Positions 1 through 5,515 of a stretch of 5,515 nucleotides of DNA are shown here, in pieces. Source of the DNA: Niastella sp. (GTDB lineage Bacteria > Bacteroidota > Bacteroidia > Chitinophagales > Chitinophagaceae); contig JAJKIL010000257.1 in the NCBI GenBank assembly GCA_021154515.1, positions 1 through 5,515 of the forward strand, written 5' to 3'. The notes beneath the pieces were generated by a model. That model was not told the origin of the DNA, made no database searches, and was given only the letters and a program-made list of their open reading frames with translations. The position numbers were made by a program, and so were the translations under genes. Each line of letters opens with the position of its first letter. Position 1 is the first letter of the stretch.

Positions 1-1809
1 GCCGGCTATGATGATGGCGAGAAATGGTGGGAGCATATGTTTGAGCACCGGCAAAGTAATGAACAGGTGTTTGATGCCGTAACAGAGGCTATGCAGGTGT
101 TACGCGAAACCATGCCGGGAAAGGAAGATAGGGCAGAACAATGCCGCGAAGCCTGGATGCGAAAAACTATTCGCCAGGCGGAAAAAGAAATGTTCCGGAA
201 TATAGCGGTAATCTGCGGCGCCTGGCATGCGCCCGCATTGGTTACCATGCCCGGCGCCAAAGAAGATAATGAGTTGCTGAAAGGATTGCCAAAAGTGAAA
301 GTAGAATGTACCTGGATACCCTGGACGTACAGCCGCCTGAGTTATTACAGTGGCTATGGCGCCGGTATTGAATCTCCCGGCTGGTACGACCACATCTGGC
401 ATCACCCGGCAGATGATGGCACCCGCTGGATGGCAAAAGTGGCCCGGTTGTTCAGAACAAAACAAATGGATACGTCCGTAGCGCATGTAATAGAAGCCGT
501 TCGGCTCGCTGAATCACTGGCCAGCATGCGCCACTTATATAAAGCCGGACTGGATGAACTGAACGAGGCTACCCGCACGGTGCTTTGTAATGGAGAAAGC
601 ATTCAGATGCAATTGATCAACGATGAGCTGATCGTAAGCAACCGTATTGGTGAAGTGCCCCAGGAAATTCCCAAACCACCATTACAGCTGGATATAGAGA
701 AAACTCAAAAACGATTGCGTTTGCCCGCAACGGCCGATTGGAAAGATTATACACTTGATCTGCGTAAGGAAAACGACCTGGAGCGAAGCATCTTTTTGCA
801 TCGGTTGCAATTGATGGAAATAAACTGGGGCAAACGGCAGGAAGTGTCGGGCAAAGGAACTTTTAAAGAACAATGGCGATTGCAATGGAGCCCGGAGTTG
901 TCGATCAATATTATTGAAAAAGGTAATTGGGGCAATACCGTGGCAGAAGCGGCTGAGAAATTCGTGATCTCAAAAGCCAGTGAGGCAGACTCATTAAGTG
1001 TAGTTACTGCGTTACTGGAGAATACGATTCCCGCCGAATTACACCGGGCGGTGGAAATATGTATCCAACGCATCAATAACCTGGCAGCCGCCAGCGGCGA
1101 TGTGATACAATTGATGGAAGTAGTGCCGGGACTGGTGCAGGCAAGCCGTTATGGCAGCGTGCGAAAAACCGATGCTGACCTGGTATTGGGAATTGTAAAC
1201 AGCATGCTTACGCGTATTTGTGTAAGTCTGGCCGCCGCCTGTACCGCCGTAAGCGACGAAGCTGCACAAAAGCTGCTGGAGTCTTTCTTTAAGTTGAACG
1301 ATGCGGTGAATGTGTTACAGCAGGCTGATATTACCAGCCAGTGGCAGCAAACCCTGCAAGCCATCGCTTCAGGAAACAACACCTCGCCTACTATTGCCGG
1401 TTATGCCACGCGTTTGCTGTCCGATTATAAATTGCTGGAAGGCGAAGACCTGGTGCGCGTATTTTATTATGCGATGTCTACCGCTACGCTGCCAGATAAA
1501 GCAGCTGCCTGGCTGGAAGGTTTTCTGAAAGGCAGCGGTACCATTCTGTTAATAGATAATGATCTCTGGAACCTGGTGAACAACTGGGTTGATTCCCTTG
1601 ATGAAGAAACTTTTACAAGGGTATTGCCCCTGTTACGAAGAACATTCGCCGGCTTCAGCTCACCCGAAAGAAAAAAGCTGGGCGAGAAAGTAAAGTCCGG
1701 CGGTGGCGGCACCCCCATTAAACAGGTTGAAAGTAATATAGATGAAGAAAGTGCCAAACAGGGCATTCCGGTTATCATGCAATTATTAGGGATAAAAACC
1801 AATCAATGA
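1..1809 (+). CDS. yehM: DUF5682 family protein, YehM-like (5'-truncated by window edge)
   Basis: The frame is open from base 1, so the gene starts upstream; the ATG at 37 is internal because family-like sequence (two Trp at codons 9-10, then EHMFE) precedes it. The window holds 602 codons; E. coli YehM has about 759, so roughly the first fifth to quarter is missing. Points matching my recollection of YehM are: a REAWM segment followed by the hydrophobic strand and motif ICGAWHAPAL (nt 211-240; E. coli has VCGGWHAPAL); a Tyr/Gly/Trp-rich stretch (nt 328-405); HRLQLMEI (nt 799-822); and a C-terminal LPLLRR...SSPER segment (nt 1624-1671). From about codon 310 onward it is mostly alpha-helical and Ala/Leu-rich. 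A Gly4 linker (nt 1699-1710) precedes a short tail ending in a hydrophobic helix. No signal peptide or membrane segment is visible in the part present, so it is probably cytoplasmic. It is translationally coupled to the VWA gene. The biochemical function is unknown; the GxxH motif hints at a TIKI/EreA/ChaN-like fold (inference). Confidence 0.92.
   Translation, partial: AGYDDGEKWWEHMFEHRQSNEQVFDAVTEAMQVLRETMPGKEDRAEQCREAWMRKTIRQAEKEMFRNIAVICGAWHAPALVTMPGAKEDNELLKGLPKVKVECTWIPWTYSRLSYYSGYGAGIESPGWYDHIWHHPADDGTRWMAKVARLFRTKQMDTSVAHVIEAVRLAESLASMRHLYKAGLDELNEATRTVLCNGESIQMQLINDELIVSNRIGEVPQEIPKPPLQLDIEKTQKRLRLPATADWKDYTLDLRKENDLERSIFLHRLQLMEINWGKRQEVSGKGTFKEQWRLQWSPELSINIIEKGNWGNTVAEAAEKFVISKASEADSLSVVTALLENTIPAELHRAVEICIQRINNLAAASGDVIQLMEVVPGLVQASRYGSVRKTDADLVLGIVNSMLTRICVSLAAACTAVSDEAAQKLLESFFKLNDAVNVLQQADITSQWQQTLQAIASGNNTSPTIAGYATRLLSDYKLLEGEDLVRVFYYAMSTATLPDKAAAWLEGFLKGSGTILLIDNDLWNLVNNWVDSLDEETFTRVLPLLRRTFAGFSSPERKKLGEKVKSGGGGTPIKQVESNIDEESAKQGIPVIMQLLGIKTNQ
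1806..1809 (+). promoter_or_regulatory. ATGA stop/start overlap coupling DUF5682 and VWA genes
   Basis: The VWA start codon (1806-1808) overlaps the TGA stop of the DUF5682 gene (1807-1809) in an ATGA arrangement. No Shine-Dalgarno-like GGAGG lies upstream (the preceding bases are an A-rich AAAAACCAATCA), as is usual in Bacteroidota. Translation of the VWA protein probably depends on termination-reinitiation, which would tie the amounts of the two proteins together. Confidence 0.85.
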
Positions 1810-2948
1810 GCAACAACGAACAACATACCCGCAAATGGCGATTGATCCTTGGTGGAAAAGAAAACGATGGCACCGGTGTTACCCTGAATGAGCGCGATCT
1901 GCAAATGGATAAAACACTGGAAGCATTATACGATAGTACCCGCCAGGGCGGACTGGGTCCCTCCTCGCCCAACGTAGCCCGCTGGCTGGGAGATATTCGT
2001 ACATTTTTTCCCTCATCAATTGTGCAGGTAATGCAACAGGATGCCCTGAATCGTTTGAACCTGACACAAATGTTGTTTGAAAAGGAAATGTTGGAAAACG
2101 TAGAAGCCGATGTGCACCTGGTGGCTACGTTGATGACGCTGAGTAAAGTAATTCCTGATAAAACAAAAGATACCGCGCGCCAGGTGGTGCGCAAAGTGGT
2201 AGACGAATTAATGCGCAAGCTGTCACAACCCACACAACAGGCTATTATTGGCAGTTTGAACAGAAGCGCCCGCAATCGCCGGCCACGGCATAACGAGATC
2301 AACTGGCATGCAACCATTCAAAAGAATCTGAAACATTACCAACCCGATTATAAAACCATCATCCCGGAAACCAGGATCGGCTATGGCCGCAAACGAACTG
2401 CATTAAAAGATGTAGTGCTGTGCATAGATCAAAGCGGATCGATGGGGACTTCAGTAGTGTATTCCGGCATCTTTGGTTCGGTGATGGCCTCCATTCCTGC
2501 CATTAAAACAAAAATGGTGGTGTTTGATACGGTTGTAACAGATCTCACCGAAGAATTGACCGACCCGGTAGAATTACTCTTTGGGGTGCAACTGGGTGGC
2601 GGAACAGATATCAACCTGGCGCTTACCTATTGTCAGCAGATCATCACCAAACCCAATGATACCGTATTGGTCCTGATCACCGATCTGTACGAAGGCGGCA
2701 ATCAGGATAAAATGCGTCAACGTGCTGCAGAGTTGGTGGCCGCCGGCGTACAGGTGGTTGTATTGCTGGCATTGAATGACGAAGGTGCGCCCTTCTACGA
2801 TCATAATAATGCGCAATATTTTTCCAACCTGGGCATCCCTGTGTTTGCCTGCACCCCCGATAAATTCCCCGACCTGATGGCCGCGGCCCTGAGTAAACAG
2901 GATATTGGCCTGTGGGCAGCAAAAGAAGACCTGGTTATAAAAAAATAA
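1806..2948 (+). CDS. yehP: VWA domain-containing protein, YehP-like MoxR adaptor candidate
   Basis: This is a complete 380-residue soluble protein; E. coli YehP has about 378. The ATG at 1806 is supported by the overlap with the preceding stop and by the family-typical N-terminus (KWRLILGG at residues 10-17; YehP has RWRLILG). Residues 1-150 are a helical N-terminal domain. An Arg-rich segment (about 153-161) and a linker helix (about 167-180) lead into a VWA domain at about 201-365. The MIDAS metal site is intact: D208-x-S210-x-S212, T267 in GGGTD, and D293, followed by the family-typical YEGG (295-298). VWA domains with this site bind Mg2+ and mediate protein-protein contacts. In bacteria such proteins pair with MoxR-type AAA+ ATPases (ViaA with RavA, CbbO with CbbQ, NorD with NorQ). 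The likely partner here is a YehL-like ATPase that is not in this window. There is no signal peptide or transmembrane helix, so it should be cytoplasmic. Family assignment is strong; the ATPase-adaptor role is inferred. Confidence 0.96.
   Translation: MSNNEQHTRKWRLILGGKENDGTGVTLNERDLQMDKTLEALYDSTRQGGLGPSSPNVARWLGDIRTFFPSSIVQVMQQDALNRLNLTQMLFEKEMLENVEADVHLVATLMTLSKVIPDKTKDTARQVVRKVVDELMRKLSQPTQQAIIGSLNRSARNRRPRHNEINWHATIQKNLKHYQPDYKTIIPETRIGYGRKRTALKDVVLCIDQSGSMGTSVVYSGIFGSVMASIPAIKTKMVVFDTVVTDLTEELTDPVELLFGVQLGGGTDINLALTYCQQIITKPNDTVLVLITDLYEGGNQDKMRQRAAELVAAGVQVVVLLALNDEGAPFYDHNNAQYFSNLGIPVFACTPDKFPDLMAAALSKQDIGLWAAKEDLVIKK
2427..2699 (+). other. MIDAS metal-binding core of the VWA domain
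   Basis: This span encodes D208-Q-S-G-S-M (2427-2444), the GGGTD loop with T267 (2604-2606), and D293 (2682-2684) followed by L-YEGG ending at 2699. All five usual MIDAS ligand positions (Asp, Ser, Ser, Thr, Asp) are present, so the domain should bind a divalent metal. Many VWA proteins have lost this site, so its retention argues for metal-regulated partner binding. Confidence 0.92.
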
Positions 2949-2957
2949 ACTTACCCT
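2949..2957 (+). other. 9-base gap between VWA and DUF4132 genes
   Basis: Nine bases separate the TAA of the VWA gene from the ATG of the DUF4132 gene. They contain no Shine-Dalgarno sequence, and the space is too short for a terminator or a promoter. Together with the shared orientation this indicates one transcript. The two genes are in the same reading frame, separated by one stop codon and three further codons. This is the only non-coding sequence in the window. Confidence 0.8.
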
Positions 2958-5515
2958 ATGGCATTTACGGTTGAACAACTGAGCCCCTTTAATAAACAGG
3001 TCGCTGCTGGTTATAAAACTGCCGACTTAAAAAATAATCTCGCATTAGTAAACGACTATCTAACCGGTAAAACAAATTCATTAACCGCACTTACTTCCAC
3101 TTACGACAATTATTATTTCAAGGACCTTACCATGCTCCTGAAGCTTCCACACCAGTGGGACCAAAATGACCAACTGGTATTGGATGTGATAACGTCTGCT
3201 GCTGTATGGACGAGTGTAATGAATTCGTTTATTGTACGGCTGGCGCAAAAAGTTGACGCATCAGGAACGGAACAGGATTGGAACGATGGGTTAGCTTTTT
3301 TACAGAACCATGTTACCCTGATAGAAGTATTCTATTTTCTTTTAAACTCCAGGAATCCGTTTGGTGAGGAAAAAGAAACAAAGAACACGATCCAGTTGAA
3401 ATGGCTGAAAGACTACCTTGTTGCAGCAGATAAGAATACGGTAACAGCACTTATTAAACAATATAGCGGAGTCTATGATCAATATAGTAAAAGTGGCTTC
3501 AATCCATATTTTCTGGGGTTGCTCATGGAATGTTTACCTGCAGAAGTAGATGGGTATTTGCAGTCGAACCTCGAAGACGGGCAACTATTCAATTTAGGTG
3601 CCATATATCCGGCCCTGAATTACAATGGGGAAAAATACCTGGCGTATATTATTGAGAGAATAAAGGTACATCAGGGTTATAGTAAGGACCGCACTAATGT
3701 AGAGGACCGCTTCTTTGTGCTCATGATGCTGCAATATAAACATCCGGGGTCGGTAAATGACCTGTTGATAGCTGTGGCCAATGATTATCTGTCATTGTAT
3801 CCTGCCATCAATAAGGACGGTTGGGAAAGAACAATTAATGATGGAAAAGACAGGTATATAATGAGTACGTTGGCTGGTAAGATCCTGATGGAAGCAGATC
3901 CTGTGAGCACCAAAGAAAAATTATGGGACCTTATACAGCAGACCAAATATTTGCACCAAACTTTGTTGAATTTACTGGTTAACACGTTCAGGGCAGAGGC
4001 CCTTCCCTTCCTGTTGAAAGCGCTGAAGGCATCTACAGATGATGTAACCTATCACGAATACGTGCTGGATCTGATAAAGAAATTTGACAGTGACAAACAC
4101 AATGAAGCTTTATGGGAGTTGGTATTGCATAAATCGAAACAGGTTCGCCAGTTGGCAGTGCAGGAACTGGGACAAGCTGAAAATGCCATTGAGAAAACTA
4201 CCGTTTTGTTGAATCATAAAAGAACCGATGTTCGACAAACAGCCGCCCAGATATTAAGTATAATACCTTCACGGGAGGCAAAAGCCGTTTTACGAAAAGC
4301 AATTGCCGGTGAAAAAAATGATGATGCCAGAGACGTAATGTTGCTGGCTGTGGCGGAAGAATTATATGCGAATATGGATGATGACATGCTGGCGCAGGTG
4401 GTAGCAGATGCACGCGAACGGGGGAAGCTTGCAACACCATTGGAAGCGTGGTTGAGTGAAGATGCCCTGCCTGCTTTGTATTATTCAAATGGTAAGCAAT
4501 TAAGCAACGATGAGGTGCGCTTTTTACTGTACCGGATGAGCCGGGTAAAAACCATGCGTTCAGACCTGGAAGCCAGGCTGGTAATAAACAGGCTGGATAA
4601 AGAAAGGTCAGCCGGTTTTGCCTTACACCTGATCAAACTGTTTATTGATAAAGAAACCAGGCCCGAACATAAATACTTACTCGCTTTATCGGCTTTGCTG
4701 GGTAATGAAGCGGTGGCAGATAAAATACGTATTACCATTGACAAATGGATAGATGATAGCCGGTTTAAAATGGCTGAGTATGGCGTAGGCGCGCTGGCGT
4801 TGCAGGGAAGCAATAAAGCATTGCGCTGGGTGGAGTTATACAGTCGTAAATACAAAACTAAAAAGGCCAATGTAGGAGCCGCCGCCTTATTAGCCCTGGA
4901 GGCTGCTGCAGAAGAATTGAATATTACAGTGTATGAACTTGGTGATCGCATTGTACCTGACTTTGGGTTTGAGGGCTTGTTCAGGGAGTTTACCATAGAT
5001 GGCGACAACTATCGCGCGTTTATTGACAGCAATTTTAAAATAGCATTTTTTAACGACGATAATAAAAAACTGAAGGCTATCCCTGCCAGTGCAGCTAATG
5101 AACTAAAAGATGAGTTTAAGGCTATTGCAAAAGAGGTAAAGGACATCGTAAAGTCACAATCATCGCGTCTGGAACATTACCTCGTGGTACAACGCCGGTG
5201 GAACAAAGAACAATGGGAGCAATTCTTTTTAACCAATCCGGTTATGTTTATATATGCCACCAAATTGCTTTGGGGCATATATGATAATGGTGTGCTGAAA
5301 CAATGTTTTTATTCCCAGGAAGACACCACGTTGATGGATGCCGAAGACAACGAAATCTCAATTGAATCAACTGCGCAAACAGGCATTGTACACCCATTGC
5401 AGCTCTCAGCAGAGGAGTTGAAAAAATGGCAACGTAAATTTTTTGATCTTTCCATTGAGCCGGTTTTCCAACAGCTCGACCGGAACATTCATCCATTGGC
5501 GCCCGAACACAAAGA
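2958..5515 (+). CDS. DUF4132 domain-containing HEAT-like protein (3'-truncated by window edge)
   Basis: The frame is open for 852 codons from the ATG at 2958 to the window end with no stop; DUF4132 proteins often exceed 1000 residues, so the C-terminus lies outside. The N-terminal 370 residues are helical with no family I can name. Residues about 380-470 look like HEAT-type repeats, with spaced VRQLA and VRQTA helices. From about residue 650 the sequence follows the DUF4132 pattern: an Ala-rich helix, then E660-L-x-D-R-x-V-P-D-F-G (DELxDRLVPDLG-like), RLE at 737-739, the paired Trp748 and Trp753, LLWG at 770-773, HP at 812-813 followed by Trp824, and EPVFQQLDR at 834-842 (compare QPFxQLxR). 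No N-terminal WGR domain is visible, although many DUF4132 proteins carry one. The E. coli relative is YehI/MolR, once linked to molybdate metabolism regulation, which says little about mechanism. It is soluble and probably a scaffold or client of the upstream VWA protein (inference). Sampled GC is lower than in genes 1-2. Confidence 0.93.
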   Translation, partial: MAFTVEQLSPFNKQVAAGYKTADLKNNLALVNDYLTGKTNSLTALTSTYDNYYFKDLTMLLKLPHQWDQNDQLVLDVITSAAVWTSVMNSFIVRLAQKVDASGTEQDWNDGLAFLQNHVTLIEVFYFLLNSRNPFGEEKETKNTIQLKWLKDYLVAADKNTVTALIKQYSGVYDQYSKSGFNPYFLGLLMECLPAEVDGYLQSNLEDGQLFNLGAIYPALNYNGEKYLAYIIERIKVHQGYSKDRTNVEDRFFVLMMLQYKHPGSVNDLLIAVANDYLSLYPAINKDGWERTINDGKDRYIMSTLAGKILMEADPVSTKEKLWDLIQQTKYLHQTLLNLLVNTFRAEALPFLLKALKASTDDVTYHEYVLDLIKKFDSDKHNEALWELVLHKSKQVRQLAVQELGQAENAIEKTTVLLNHKRTDVRQTAAQILSIIPSREAKAVLRKAIAGEKNDDARDVMLLAVAEELYANMDDDMLAQVVADARERGKLATPLEAWLSEDALPALYYSNGKQLSNDEVRFLLYRMSRVKTMRSDLEARLVINRLDKERSAGFALHLIKLFIDKETRPEHKYLLALSALLGNEAVADKIRITIDKWIDDSRFKMAEYGVGALALQGSNKALRWVELYSRKYKTKKANVGAAALLALEAAAEELNITVYELGDRIVPDFGFEGLFREFTIDGDNYRAFIDSNFKIAFFNDDNKKLKAIPASAANELKDEFKAIAKEVKDIVKSQSSRLEHYLVVQRRWNKEQWEQFFLTNPVMFIYATKLLWGIYDNGVLKQCFYSQEDTTLMDAEDNEISIESTAQTGIVHPLQLSAEELKKWQRKFFDLSIEPVFQQLDRNIHPLAPEHK
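4095..4365 (+). other. HEAT-like repeat segment within the DUF4132 protein
   Basis: Residues about 380-470 of the third gene contain at least two, perhaps three, roughly 30-residue helical hairpins. Each has a second-helix signature of the V-R-Q-x-A type (VRQLA near 396-400, VRQTA near 425-429, then a weaker ARDVM near 457-461). The spacing of the first two is 29 residues. This is typical of HEAT/PBS-lyase-like solenoids used as protein-binding scaffolds. Confidence 0.6.

Noticed and set aside
37..39. ATG at 37 as the start of the DUF5682 gene
   Set aside because: The same frame is open back to base 1, and the residues before it fit the family (double Trp followed by EHMFE), so this Met is internal and the gene begins outside the window.
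1310..1528. 72-codon plus-strand open frame inside the DUF5682 gene
   Set aside because: It overlaps fully in another frame with a conserved coding region and shows no motif or plausible initiation signal.
1775..2317. 180-codon open frame on the minus strand across the DUF5682/VWA junction
   Set aside because: It is antisense to two well-supported genes, its translation is Ser/Arg/Cys-rich with no recognisable family, and it has no independent start context.
2937..2950. Seven-A run (2939-2945) immediately before the VWA stop as a possible programmed frameshift site
   Set aside because: The -1 and +1 frames both reach stops within about a dozen codons and join neither gene, so slippage would only add a short tail. 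A poly-Lys end is a simpler explanation.
4481..5008. 175-codon open frame on the minus strand inside the DUF4132 gene
   Set aside because: It lies opposite the conserved DUF4132 region, and its Ser/Leu-rich composition is what antisense reading of this codon use gives. No family or start signal supports it.

Overview
The window reads as an ordinary chromosomal operon segment of a Bacteroidota bacterium, most likely Chitinophagaceae-like (Chitinophaga/Niastella type). This placement is an inference. It rests on moderate GC (about 49% in sampled lines of the first two genes and about 42% in the third), codon use rich in TTG, CTG and GTA, the lack of Shine-Dalgarno sequences before the starts, and the protein families present. 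No marker gene fixes the taxonomy.

Three plus-strand genes fill almost every base. (1) Positions 1-1809 hold the 3' part of a DUF5682 gene, homologous to Escherichia coli YehM; its true start lies upstream of the window. (2) Positions 1806-2948 hold a complete 380-residue VWA-domain protein with an intact metal-binding MIDAS site. It matches E. coli YehP in length, N-terminus and core motifs. (3) Positions 2958-5515 hold the 5' part (852 codons) of a large helical, HEAT-like protein ending in the DUF4132 domain, the family of E. coli YehI/MolR; it runs off the right edge. Genes 1 and 2 overlap by an ATGA. Genes 2 and 3 are 9 bases apart and share a reading frame. There is no RNA gene, mobile element, CRISPR array or terminator, and no intergenic space beyond those 9 bases.

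In E. coli the same families are encoded close together at the yehI/yehL/yehM/yehP/yehQ locus, where YehL is a MoxR-type AAA+ ATPase and YehQ a SWIM zinc-finger protein. The window therefore looks like the middle of a conserved but poorly understood MoxR-VWA module. By analogy with RavA-ViaA, CbbQ-CbbO and NorQ-NorD, the VWA protein would be the metal-dependent adaptor of an ATPase encoded just outside the window. The DUF5682 and DUF4132 proteins would be dedicated partners or clients. The most suggestive new point is a GxxH motif in the DUF5682 protein that resembles the second GxxH of TIKI/TraB/EreA/ChaN-type enzymes, hinting that this partner may be an enzyme.
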